From the NCBI GenBank assembly GCA_013146195.2, contig CM028381.1, forward strand, positions 96,349,621-96,413,620: DNA of 64,000 nucleotides. Direction: 5' to 3'. The translations under genes were made by a program, and so were the position numbers. Below the pieces are notes generated by a model. The model saw only the letters and a list, made by a program, of their open reading frames with translations. It was not told the DNA's origin and did not search any database. Every line of letters begins with the position of its first letter. Positions within the stretch are counted from its first letter, which is position 1. Shown here in pieces: positions 1 to 10,653 of the stretch. The DNA is from Codonopsis lanceolata. Its lineage: Eukaryota > Streptophyta > Magnoliopsida > Asterales > Campanulaceae.

Positions 1-306
1 TCAGAAGAGACATCTGGAGCTGTTGATCCTAACGAGCTATTCACGGATATAAAGGAAAAGTGGGATGCAGTTGAAAACAAGTCCATAGTAATTGTCTATG
101 GAGGTGGAGCTGTTGTTGCGATTTGGCTATCCTCAACCTTTGTTGGTACCATTAACTCAGTGCCATTGCTTCCAAAGATCTTGGAGTTGGTAGAGCTTGG
201 ATATACATGATGGTTTATCTATCGATACCTTATTTTCAAGTCGAGCAGAAAAGAACTAACCACATATATTGAATCTTTGAAGAAGAAGATTGCTGGGACT
301 GAATAG
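1..306 (+). pseudogene. CURT1A: CURT1A-like thylakoid curvature protein, C-terminal part, frame broken by TGA
   Basis: The plus strand reads open from base 1 (frame 1) and matches the C-terminal domain of CURVATURE THYLAKOID 1A: ELFTDIKEKWDAVENKS, then GGGAVVAIWLSS (first membrane helix, about codons 29-49), NSVPLLPKILELV, then WFIYRYLIFKSSRKEL and the terminal KKKIAGTE with TAG at 304-306. CURT1 proteins oligomerise at grana margins in chloroplasts and bend the thylakoid membrane. Codon 70 (208-210) is TGA where the family has glycine in the GYTGWF motif, so a product would lose the second membrane helix and the C-terminal amphipathic helix. The frame resumes exactly after the stop, so this is one substitution (GGA to TGA) and not an intron. 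No intron interrupts these 306 bases. The N-terminus and transit peptide lie outside the window. It could be a decayed paralogue, a retrocopy or a sequencing error. Family assignment is strong; pseudogene status is inferred. Confidence 0.82.
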
Positions 307-634
307 TTTGGTCTGGACTGAAGGTCGAATTTGTCTTTTATTCGGGTTGTTTTTTTTATGTTTGATTTTTTTGTTGTATTTTCTGTATAAGAGGGAATGT
401 ATGGTTTGGGATTGGGAGTCTCTGATGAAGCCCGACGATGACAGTGAAGACGGCATCGCTTGGACGCTGCCTTGTTGGAAACTGGGAGATGAAGAACAAG
501 GATGTTTTCATTAAGGGTAGTGACGTACTTTCGCCCCAAAATTGTACCTAAAAGATATGTCTAAAAAATAGATGGATTCATTTGAAAACATCTTTTAAAA
601 GATGTACCGGCTTATAATTATTTCAATATTTTTT
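307..634. other. 3' flank of the CURT1A-like gene; no gene seen
   Basis: This is probably the 3' UTR and downstream flank. It is T-rich to about 400, then of mixed composition to about 515. I see no poly(A) tract that would mark a retrocopy. At 598-625 lies an orphan right end of the TIR family described next (GTACCGGCTTATAATTATTTC, shortened here as GTACCGGC...AATTATTTC). Confidence 0.4.
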
Positions 635-2222
635 GGGAAAATTTGGCTGGTCCACTTTTTAAAGTTTTTAATCGCTAAAATACTCTCTTTTTGGCCGGTA
701 CATTTTCCTGAAATTGTAACCGCTCCACTTCCTTCTTTTTTGAGGATGATAACCGAGGCGGTACCATGAGGTAGAATTATAACCGCAAAAGTCCATCATT
801 ATTTTTTTAAACCGCTACAGTGTACTTTTTGGGAAAAAACGACGAAAAGTACTCTTAATGAAAGAAAGACACACACACAAAGCCATTGTCCAAATTTGTG
901 TGTCGGTAAAAAAAAAATTGGGCGTCGATAAAAAATTTTGGGCGTAGCTATGCAAATGCCACTGCCCAAAATTTGATGGAACGATGCCTAATTAAGTACC
1001 ACTGAGGCAGGATTAGAAGGAACGATGACTAATCAAGTAAGACTGAGGCAGAATTGGAAAAATAAATTGAAGTGTGTCGCCATATTAAAGAAACGACGCC
1101 TAATTAGTAAGACCGAGGCATGATTGTAAGGAACAATTCCTAATTAAGTAACACTGAGGCACGATTGGAAGCATTGATGCCTAATTATTTATATATCGAG
1201 ACATGATTTGAAGGAAGGATGTCTAATTAAGTAACACCGAGACATGATTTGAATGAACGATGCCTAATCAAGTAACACTGAGGCAGGATTGTAAAAATAA
1301 ATTGTAGTCTGTCACTTTATTAAAGAAACAACACCTAATTAGTAAGACCGATGCATGATTGTAAGGAACGATGCCTAATTAAGTAACATCGAGGCACGAT
1401 TGGAAGCATTGATGCCTAATTACTTATATATTGAGGCTTGATTTGAAGGAATGATGCTTAATTAAGTAACACTGAGACAGAATTGCAAATAATGATGACT
1501 AATAAACTAAAATCGAGACATGATTGTAAGGAATGATACCTAATTAAGTAACACCGATGCATGATTGGAAGAACCGATGCCTAATTTTTAAATCATTAAA
1601 CACATGTATTTTTAAACCGAGACAAAATAAAAAATTTGTTGCCTAATTAAATTACATCGATGCTGAATTGCAAGATAAGATGCATAATTAAAAACATCGA
1701 GACAAAATTGGACAAACATATCATAGGCAATGACACCCACATCATAGGCAACAATGCCCACATCATAAGCAACGATGCCCAAATTGGATTTGCCTGCAAA
1801 TGATTTCTTCGGCTTCTACCCACCTGTGATTTCATTCCTTGTGATTCTAGTACAAACCAAGCACTTTGATTAGAAACATACAACGGAGAAATAACACACA
1901 TGTTCTGGGTCTGCTCCATATGAAATGAAAAAGCGTGGAATGGAATGAGCACTTTGATTACAAAATTACAACGAAGATAGAAACAAATGCTTAGCCCAAT
2001 TCTTTTCGTGATGGACAGATGGACATATATGATTAGGAAGAAAGAGCTTCAAAAGGAAAATGAGATCAGGAATGGCTATGAGATTTTGGAAAAGAAAGGA
2101 CGGTAGGAGGAGGGGCATTTAAGGAAGAAAATAACGAAAATGAACTTATGCAGTTGAAAAAAAAAACAAGGTACTTGAGCGGTTATAATTTCAGAAAAGT
2201 GTACCGGCCAGTAATTATTCTT
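635..2222. mobile_element. Nested TIR elements of the CGATGC family (MULE-like), copy 1
   Basis: Three left-end-like sequences follow one another at about 635 (GGCTGGTCC), 693 (GGCCGGTAC...TGTAACCGCTC) and 745 (ATAACCGAGGCGGTACC). One clear right end is at 2171-2220 (GGTACTTGAGCGGTTATAA ... GTACCGGCCAGTAATTATTC). The reverse complement of the right end aligns with the left ends over about 45 bases, which defines terminal inverted repeats. The interior holds GGGCGTCG/CGATGCCC short repeats and the 41-bp array listed separately, and has no protein-coding sequence. The related element at 26022-28329 has a perfect 9-bp target duplication, so Mutator-like affiliation is inferred. No clean duplication is visible here, as expected if elements inserted into each other. 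Confidence 0.55.
974..1600. repeat. 41-bp tandem repeat array with higher-order period near 235 bp
   Basis: About a dozen diverged units share a core GAACGATGCCTAATTAAGTA followed by ACACYGAGGCAnGATTgnAAG, giving a period of 41 bases. A longer block that includes an AAAAATAAATTG insert (about 1057 and 1292) recurs about 235 bases apart, so units were amplified in blocks. It lies inside the TIR element at 635-2222. No reading frame is conserved. Confidence 0.75.
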
Positions 2223-3087
2223 TTAAAAAAAAAAACCACTTAAGTCCACTTTTATAATTTGTTTTCCAATATTGATCGTCTTCTTCACATCCGACTGAGC
2301 ATCTTTTTTCCATTGTTGACCTCTTTTCATCTTTCCCGACCATTTTCCTCAAAACTTTTGATCGCAGATGAATCACAAAACCCACCACATATCAAATCGA
2401 AGCTGTTAACAATGTCTACAAACACACTGGGTTTCATTTGATGACGTTTTCGTTTTAAGGCCAAAAAATGATGTTTAACCACTATTTTAGGCTTTGAAAG
2501 ATTTCTGATGCTCAATTTTTACCTAGAGATATAGGGGCAGTGTTCAATTTATGGATTAATTGTGAACATGAGTGTTCAATTTATGGCAGTGATCAATTTA
2601 TGCTTAGTTTGGAGTCAAACAAAATGTCGAGTGTGTGTGCAAAGTTCGAACATTAGAGTACACTAAAGCAATGGCTCCATTGTGGGCATCATTGCCTCCG
2701 ATGTGGGTGTCGTTGCCTATGAAGTGGACATCATTGCCTCTGATGTGGGCGTTATTGCCTACCATTTTAGATGCGCTTAAAATGCTCCAAGAAGATGTAG
2801 ATGTACTTGTGATTTGGGCAATGTTTTGATACTATGATACCCAAAGTTTTTATACTATGATACCTGCCTCCGATGTGGGGGTCGATGGCCAAAATTTTGA
2901 ACGACGCCCAAAATTTTGAATGACACAAAAAAAATTGAACGATGCCCAAATTTTTTTCTTGCGATGCCCAAATTTGGGCAGTAAGCTTTTGCATTGTGAC
3001 ACCCAAAAATTTGAGCGATTCCCAAATTTGGGCAGTTGCTTTGTCCGCGCTCCTTTCCTTCATTAAGTTGGGTTATATTTTCTCCAC
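2223..3087. mobile_element. CGATGC-family TIR element, copy 2 (incomplete ends)
   Basis: It starts directly after the right end of copy 1 with an inner left TIR (ACCACTTAAGTCCACTTT). It carries 'GATGTGGGCGTTATTGCC'-type repeats at 2680-2770 and CGATGCCCAAATTTGGGCA repeats at 2890-3035. The outermost left bases and a clear right end are not visible. It shares interior motifs with copies 1 and 4, so membership is by similarity. No coding sequence is recognised. Confidence 0.4.
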
Positions 3088-4306
3088 AGGGGGCCGGCCC
3101 AGTTATCACCTTTTCTTTTCAACCAGAAAATGACACTTTTGTACGCGAAAAGACTGCAATACCCTTAATGAGTAAGAGAGGCGTTATGAATAAAGACGGG
3201 ATGCACTGCGGTTTATATATCTATATATCGCGATGCAAAACTATCAATAGCCATAAAATTATGTTAAATACAGTATATAAATATAAAGACTACAATATCA
3301 TTAATGAGCAAGAGACGCGTTACGAATAAAGACGGGATGCACTACGGTTCATATATCTATATATGGCAGTGCAAAACTATCAACAACCAGCAAATTATGT
3401 GAACCGCGATGCAACATTATGTGAACCGCGATATATTAATGAACAGAATATCAATTGCCAACATTAAAAGAAGAAAACTACCCAACACGTATTTCAACAG
3501 TCATAAATTAATGACAACAATTCTTCTTCTTCCTTATTTCTTCTTTAAATATCTATTGTCATTTCTTCTCAAGCTTATCTACTCTTATTTCGTCTCACTC
3601 CATATGATTTATTTAAAATTTTAGTTGTTTTTTATCATCAAGTTTCTTCTCAAGCTTTATAATTCTCGGATGCATACAAATCTTAGATCAAAAAAGCATC
3701 ATGTTCTTCATTCATCTTTATGAACTGGATGATAAACAACCACATGAAGTTGATCATGAAGATTTCTCACAATGAAGATTTATCTGGGGCATACCATCAC
3801 AACAAAAGTTACCCACGATGAAGATTTCTCACAATGAATATTTATGTATTTCGATGTAGTCCGATGTATTTTAATACATAAATTGAAAGTAAAACATATA
3901 TTTTGTATCACAGTTCACATATGCATTTAACATCAATGTTAACATTCATGATTTTTGATATAAAAATTGAAGTAACACATGTATTTTGTATCGCGGTTCA
4001 CATATTTATATATTGCGATACATCAGTGTTAACATTCATAATTCTAAATACAGAAATTGAAGAAACCATGTATTTTGTATCGCTGTACATATAATTATAT
4101 ATCACAGTACAAAAATAAATTTTGAAAAATAGGTTTTGCATCGCGATGTACAAACCTATGCACCGCAATTCAAAGGGATACACGTGTTTCATACTCATTA
4201 AGGTTAACGTAGTCTTTTCGCGTCTAAAAGTGATTTTTTTGTTAAAAAAACAAAGGGTACTTAAGCGATTAAATTCTTCAGAGAGTATCGACCCGTAATT
4301 TTATCC
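3088..4306. mobile_element. CGATGC-family TIR element, copy 3
   Basis: The left end is near 3088-3130 (GGGGGCCGGCCCAGTTATCACC) and the right end is at 4256-4306 (GGGTACTTAAGCGATTAAA ... ATCGACCCGTAATTTTATCC), the latter an inverted match to the other family ends. The interior contains two copies of a 'GACGGGATGCACTGCGGTT' block (3190-3230 and 3330-3360) and many degenerate 'ATCGCGGTTCACATAT' and 'CGCGATGCA' motifs. No coding sequence is recognised. It abuts copy 4 with only about 10 bases between. Confidence 0.5.
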
Positions 4307-4316
4307 ATATTTTTTT

Positions 4317-5459
4317 GGAATGATTGCGGGTCGGTGCCTTTTGTAGATATTATAACCTCTCCATTCCACTTTCTTTTTATTCAACCGGTAAAGTATTTTT
4401 TTCATAATTTTTTTTCCAAAATTGTCTGTAACCTCCAAATAATTCGTTCTCTTCACTATGTCATACACTTGATCTCTTCTTCTTTCTCATACTACTTCTT
4501 TCTCTTTTCTCTGTCACATTTTCTTTCTTTTCTTTCTCCAACTTTGTCTTCATCTCTCTTTTCTCAATTGTTGACCTATTTCCATCTTCTCTGACAATTT
4601 TCTCTATAACTTTTGATCTCGGATGAACCACATGACCCACCACATACTAAATCGAAGCTCTCAAAGAGAACTACAGGACACACAAGGTTTACCCGTGATG
4701 TCTTCATTTTAAGGCGAAAAAACGATGTTTAAGCATTTTTTTGGGCTTCGAAAGTTTTTCCATGCCCAATTTTTACTCACATATTTGGGGGCAGTGTTCA
4801 GAAATTTATTCATTATGACGCCAATTTTGTCCATTTCGATGCACATCTTTGTTGATATTTAGTGACAGTGTTTAATCTATTCATCGGGACGCCAATTTTA
4901 TCTAATACGATGCCCAACTATATTGATATTTGGTGGCATTGTTCAATTTTGTTCATTTCGATGCCCATTTTTTCTATTGCGATGCCCGAATTTGGTTAAA
5001 GATTTTTACAACACGATGCCAAAAATTGGATAAACTTCAAGTGTGTTTTGCGATGCGCCGTGTTTTCATTACGATGTCCAAATTTGGGCAGTGACTTTTT
5101 GAATTTCAATGCTCAAATTTTGACAGATTTCAATTGTGCATTTCGATGCTTAATGTTTTCATTTCGATGCCCAAATTGAGCAGTGACTTTTTGAATTTCG
5201 ATGCCCAATGTTTTCCTTCCGATGCCCAAATTTTGGGCAGTGACTTTTTGAATTTCGATGCTCAAATTTTGACAGATTTCAACTGTACATTGCGGTGCCC
5301 AATGTTTTCATTCTAATGCCTAAATTTGGGCAATGGCTTTGTGCGTGCTCTGTACGCCCGTTTGTTGTTCATTAAAGGTATCTTCATCATTTTTTCATCA
5401 AAAATGTAATTTAGCGGTTGAAAAGAAATATAGAGGACTTTTCCGTTTATAATATCATC
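4317..5459. mobile_element. CGATGC-family TIR element, copy 4
   Basis: The left end GGAATGATTGCGGGTCGGTG is at 4317. The right end at 5409-5459 (TTAGCGGTTGAAAAGAAATA ... AATATCATC) is its inverted, diverged counterpart. At 4790-5330 it holds more than fifteen short units of the type 'TTTCGATGCCCAAATTTTGG' with spacing of roughly 35-60 bases. The region 4430-4600 is a pyrimidine-rich tract. No protein is recognised. Confidence 0.5.
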
Positions 5460-5460
5460 A

Positions 5461-6023
5461 CAGAGGATCAGCCTGGTTATCACCCTATTTTTAAAACCGG
5501 TAAAAGATACTTTTATAACAAAAAAAAACGATTATACCCTTAATAAATCAAAGACGCATGCAAGACATATGTTCATGCATCGCGATGCATGAAATTTAGT
5601 CATGATGCATGATTCCAAATTGTGTAACTGACATTTCCATTTCATACCGATGTATCGCGATTCAAAATCAATGTATTGCGATTCAAAATCAATGTATCGC
5701 GATTAAGATTCGATACATTGCGATTCAAAAGGAGGTCCAAAGAACCAAAACAAGTTCCTATTATGACATTTCATCTAATTTTCAAATAATTTAGATACAA
5801 TAACAAACAAAAAAGATTAATGATGAAACTAGCTTGATGGAAGGAAACCGCGTTCGAAAGGGAAGAAGATTTCGTTGAAAGATTTTTGAAAGAAATAATC
5901 AAATAACGTGTTACGGGGGTAGTTTAGGAGAGGTTTTACGAAATTGTCTTTTTTCGATTAAAAATATATATAGAAGAATAAAGTGATTGGAAACTTTCAA
6001 AGTGTACTAGACCACAATTATTC
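5461..6023. mobile_element. CGATGC-family TIR element, copy 5 (short)
   Basis: The left end is near 5461 (CAGAGGATCAGCCTGGTTAT) and a degenerate right end is at 5970-6023 (AGTGATTGGAAAC ... GTGTACTAGACCACAATTATTC). The interior carries a short array 'TGTATCGCGATTCAAAATCAA' (truncated here to TGTATCGCGATTC) at 5650-5720, four to five units. It is the shortest copy in the cluster. The copia element inserted about 115 bases downstream. Confidence 0.45.
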
Positions 6024-6143
6024 ATTTTCTAAATCATTGGCTTTTTAGAAGCTGGCACAGGTCTAGAAGGGGGTGAGACAACGGAGTATGATTGAAATGG
6101 CAGCCCAAACTTAATGATTCACTATTTAATTATATAGAGTAAG

Positions 6144-6361
6144 TGTAGAAACTAATAATGTTTAGGAATAATGGCATAACATTTCCATTGATTTAATCAC
6201 CTATATATAGGGAGATTTACAATTAAGGTTACACTTGGAGTAGGGAACAAGAAGCATATACATGAAAGGAAACAAAATAAGGAAAGAACTATATAAGGTA
6301 ATTACCACTAATTACTAATTACAAATCAACAAGAATAAGGAAAAGATATTATTCTCTAACA
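6144..6361 (-). repeat. Copia LTR, left copy (3' LTR of the element)
   Basis: It begins TGTAGAAACTAATAATG and ends TTCTCTAACA. On the minus strand a TATA-like CTATATATAGG lies at 6200-6210. The polypurine tract adjoins its inner side. It is about 95 percent identical to 10654-10871. Confidence 0.95.
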
Positions 6362-9300
6362 TGCCCCCGCAAGATGGACGTCCGAGAGGAGAGACCAATC
6401 TTGTGTAGTAATAGATGAAACCGTTGGCAAGCAAGAGGCTTGGTCAAGGCATCGGCCGAGGAGACATGACAAACGCGCATAAGCCCATCCTGAACTTGTT
6501 GCCGAATAAAATGAAAGTCCAGGGCCACATGCTTCATGCGAGTATGAAAAACCGGGTTGGAGCAGAGACTCGTGGCGCCCACATTGTCACAGTAGATGAC
6601 TGGTTGGGTTGAGGAGGTGAGACCGAGTTCACCAAGAAGAGAGACAATCCACGGCCTCGGCATGGGGCCATTGCCGTATTCGGCTTGATCGAGAGCGAGT
6701 TCTGATCCATTGTTTCTTGGAGCTCCAAGAGATCGGGTTGCTTCCAAGATAGACAATGTAGGCACTCGTGGATGTGTAGTCATCCTTGTTGCCAGCCCAG
6801 TCGGCATCAGTGAATGCACGGAAAGCAGGAGAAGACTGGCGATGAAGAAGGATACATGTATTGATAGAGCCACAGAGATACTGAAGAACTCGCTTGACCG
6901 CAATCCAGTGCTCAGTGGTCGACCTATGCATGAACTGAGAGAGTTTGTTGACAGCGAAGTCAACATCAGGCCGAGTGAGAGACAGATATTGAAGACTCCC
7001 GACCATTGCTCGAAATTATGTTGGATCTGAGAGATTAGTGCCCGTGTGAAGAGTCAAGGTAGGCGAGGTAGCAAGGGGAGTAGCGACTAGGCGAGCATCG
7101 GTCATGCCGGTGTGAGCAAGGAGATCAGCTATGTACCCACGTTGGGAGAGCAGAAGACCACTTGGGTACTTAACAACTTCAACCCCAAGAAAGTAGTGAA
7201 GATCACCAAGGTCTTTGAGAGAGAAGCGATTAGCGAGCAGAGAGATGAAAGTCTGAACTGCAACGGCCTGGTTTCCAGTGACAATGATGTCATCCACATA
7301 CACAAGGAGATAGATGATAGTGCCCGTAGTATGAAGGACAAACAGTGAAGTGTCAGCCACCGAGTTAGTGAATCCGGAGTCAAGAAGAAACTGACGCAGC
7401 TCATTATACCATGCTCGGGGAGCCTGCTTGAGACCATAGATAGCCTTGTGAAGCCGACACACATGATGAGGTTTGTCCTTGTCCGTGAACCCAGGTGGTT
7501 GAGCCATGAAAACCTCCTCAGACAGATTGCCTTTAAGAAAGGCATTGTTCACATCCAGTTGTCTAATATCCCATCCTTGACAAACAGCCAGCGAGAGAAC
7601 AAGACGAACAGTAGTCGGTTTAACCACCGGGCTGAAGGTCTCGTGATAGTCAACCCTGGTCGCTGGTGAAATCCCTTGGCCACAAGGCGAGCTTTGTAGC
7701 GATCAATGGTGCCATCAGCATGGCGTTTGATACGGTAGATCCATTTACAGCCAACAATACTGCGAGCATCTGTCGATGGGACAAGTTCCCAAGTACCATT
7801 GCGAGCTAATGCATCAAACTCCTCAGACATGGCCTGATGCCACTTCTCATCTTTCAGAGCCTGAGTGACACATGTTGGTTCACTGTTCGCCGCCAGTTGA
7901 GCCGAAAGACTCAGTTTGCTGATGGGTTTGAAGATGTTGTTCTTGGAGCGAGTAACTATGGTGGAAGGACTAGAAGCAGCGGGCATAGGAACAGTGTCAG
8001 CGGGCACAGGAACATGATCAGCCGACACGGGCACAGGGACATGACCAGGTTTAGTGGGCATAGGAACAGTGTCAGCGGGCACGGTGCAAGTGGGCGAAGG
8101 GCCATCCTCGGGTATGGGACTGGATGCCGAGGAAGGTTGGCGATGTTGTGGGCGGCCGAGATCAACCACATTCGATTAGTGGCGAGGAGCCAACCCACTA
8201 GCAGAGGTCGGTGTGTATGAGTGACCGAGCAATTCATGAGGGGGTAGCCAAGAGATGCTATCATAGGTATCTGCGCGAGAAGGGCTGGTGGTCGGGGTGG
8301 ACATGGGAAAGGTAGACTCGACAAAGCGAACATGACGCGATATGTACAGCTTGGTGGTGCTCGGATCATAGCAAAGATAGGCACTCTGAGTGAGCGAGTA
8401 ACCAAGGAAGACACACGGAGTGGAGCGAGCAGCGAGTTTGTGGGCGGAGTAAGGACGGAGCCAAGGGTAGCAGAGACAACCAAAAGCACGAAGCTTGGAG
8501 TAGTTGGGCAGAGAGCCAAAAAGTTTATGGTAGGGAGACTGGTGAGCAAGGGTGGGTGTAGGTAGCCGAATTATGAGATAGGTCACGGTTTAGAAAGCAA
8601 ACGACCAGAAAGGCAGCGGAAGAGAAGGGGGAGAGAGAAGGGAGAGACATGTCTCGACAATGTGGTGATGGCGACGTTCCGAGAACCCATTGTGTTCCGG
8701 GGTGTGAGGGGGCGAGGTAAGGTGAGAGATGCCATGGGCGGACAGTAGGCGCCAAGCCGTAGTCCCTGCAAGCCCCATATACTCGTCTCCATTGTCCGAG
8801 TAAAGGGTGACAATGGTTGTTTTAAAATAATTTTCCACTAAGGTTTTAAATTTGGGAAAGATGGTGGCTACCTCAGGTTTGAGTCTGAGCGGGTAAAGCG
8901 AGATGTAATGGGTATAGTGATCAACAAAGATCACATAGTATTTGAACCCATCAATAGAGGGAAGGGGAGAGGTCCAAACATTAGTATAAATAGTTTAAAA
9001 AGGGAGAGTAGACACAATAGTATTTTGATGAAAAGGAATTTTTTGACTTTTATTAGAAAGACAATCATTACAATGAAGGGGAGTGCGAGCAGTGTTTAAT
9101 GCTAAACATAGGCTAGAGAGTATCTGACTTTGGATGGGGCCAGACGGATGGCCAAGGCGATGATGCCAGTTGTGATGAGAGACTTTGGAGCTGACATAAG
9201 CAGAGGGGTGAGGTGGGGTGGCAGTGGTCGGCCATTCATACACACCGTCCTTAGACTGTCCGGTCAGTAGTATTTTCCCTGTCAGCAGATCCTTCACATG

Positions 9301-9711
9301 AAAAGAAGTTGGTAAGAACTCAATCGAGGTATTATTGGAGATGCAAAATTGAGATATAGATATAAGGTTCTTTTTCATGTCAGGAACAAATAGAACATTA
9401 TGAAGGGAAAAAGTGTGTGAGGGTGTATGAAGGGAGGAGAAACCAATTTTGGAGATAGTTAACCCAGTACCATCACCAATGACCATGTCATCCATGCCCG
9501 TGTAGGTGGAGTGTAGCGAGAGATTGCCAAGGTCGCTAGTGAAATGATGAGAAGCACCACTATCGAGGAGCCAGCGTGGTGTCCCCATGTCTGTTGCGGT
9601 TGTAAGGTGAGCCCATGGTTGCCACTTGGAGCCATTTGCCGAGTTGGGAGTAGCGGGCAAAGATGTGGTGGCTATCAGTTGAAAACTGGGGCAGCGAGTG
9701 ACTTTGTGACC
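6349..9711 (-). pseudogene. pol: Copia pol: protease, integrase, reverse transcriptase, RNase H; broken
   Basis: Domains in element order: protease active site WLLDSGASHHF (about 9550-9580); integrase zinc site (WHHRLGHPS, then CNDC) near 9080-9170; integrase core (VIFVDHYTHYI, LYSDNGDEY, SPPHTPEHNG) at 8690-8934; reverse transcriptase (WELVPSTDARSIVGCKWIY near 7750-7800; YVDD at 7289-7300); RNase H (FTDADWAGN, YCDNVGA, DALTKPL) at 6400-6850. In-frame stops lie at 8995-8997, 8590-8592, 8176-8178 and 7016-7018. One frameshift lies near 7640-7670, just after KGFHQRPG, and another near 6715-6725, just after SWSSKKQ. The final codons run 13 bases into the LTR. Normally the polyprotein copies element RNA into DNA and integrates it. 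Confidence 0.93.
6362..6370 (-). other. Copia polypurine tract
   Basis: On the minus strand this reads GCGGGGGCA immediately inside the 3' LTR. It is the purine-rich primer site for plus-strand DNA synthesis during reverse transcription. Confidence 0.75.
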
Positions 9712-10584
9712 CTATTGTCGGCATGTTTGACACTTGCCCAGATATGGTCGCTGAGGCCGAGAAACAGATGTCGAGGATTGGGGAAGTGGCCGAGGTTGTG
9801 AAGGCTGCTGAGGCTGAGCTTGCGAGGAGGAGTGCCGAGCTGTCGAGCTATTGCTCCTCGGGGCAGCAGGATTGGCCGAAGTAGGGTGTGAGAAGGACGC
9901 AGGCTGAGATTGCTTCAAGAGCAGCTCGCGATTGATGAGTTTTTCATGAAGCTCATCAAATGATATGTGAGTATCCCGTCCTTCAACCACATCCACGATG
10001 TGGCGGTAGTCATCATCCAAACCACCGAGGCTGGTCTCAATAAGATCCTTGTGGTCAAGAGGTTTGCCCAGAGCAGCGAGTTCATCAGCCCGACCCTTAA
10101 CGGACTGCATGTAGTCAGAAATAGACTGAGTGCCTTTGGAAGCTCGCTTTAGAGAATCCTTGATCTGCTTGATGTGGCCACGGGTGGGGCGAGCATAGGT
10201 GTGAGCAAGGGTTTGCCAAGCATCACGGGTAGTGGCGGCCTGTTGGATCAAGGGGACCAAGGGTGCAGAGAGGAAGCCGACAAGAGCACCAAACAGAAGT
10301 TTGTCTTGCCGGATCCAGGGTTGGTAATGCGGGTTGGGTGTGGGAACATCCTTGGATGTTTGAGCATCCTTGGTGAGGACAGTAGGAGGCGGACACAGAT
10401 GTGAGCCGTCTACAAATTTGTAGAGGTCATAACCGATGAGGGTGGCCTCAACTTGGAGTTTCCAAGCTATATAGTTGGTGGAGGTGAGTTTGGTAATATT
10501 GTGGTGAGAGATGTTTATGAGGTCGAAGGTTTGTGTGGGATCAAGAGGGTTTTTAATGGTGAGGGAGTGATTTCCGTTAGCCAT
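9712..10584 (-). pseudogene. gag: Copia gag with stop inside the zinc knuckle
   Basis: It starts at ATG 10582-10584, about 58 bases inside the primer binding site. The 290-residue reading has the retrotransposon gag fold (KLTSTNYIAWKLQVEATLIG near residues 30-50, truncated here to NYIAWKLQVEA) and ends in a nucleic-acid-binding CX2CX4HX4C knuckle (CQTCRQ then GHKVTRC). TAG at 9712-9714 sits between these halves, and pol follows in the same frame. So gag and pol were one polyprotein frame, and the stop is a mutation. Gag normally forms the virus-like particle in the cytoplasm and packages element RNA. Confidence 0.92.
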
Positions 10585-10641
10585 GGTTGAGAAGGGTTAG
10601 GAGTGGCGGCTAGAGGAAGAAGACGAGGATTTAGGAGCAAA

Positions 10642-10653
10642 GCTCTGATACCA
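10642..10653 (-). other. Copia primer binding site (initiator tRNA-Met)
   Basis: The minus strand reads TGGTATCAGAGC directly inside the 5' LTR. This is the classical copia site complementary to the 3' end of initiator methionine tRNA, which primes minus-strand synthesis. Confidence 0.93.

Noticed and set aside
208..210. Intron or recoding to explain the TGA in the CURT1A-like frame
   Set aside because: The family sequence resumes at the very next codon, leaving no room for an intron, and I see no selenocysteine or readthrough context.
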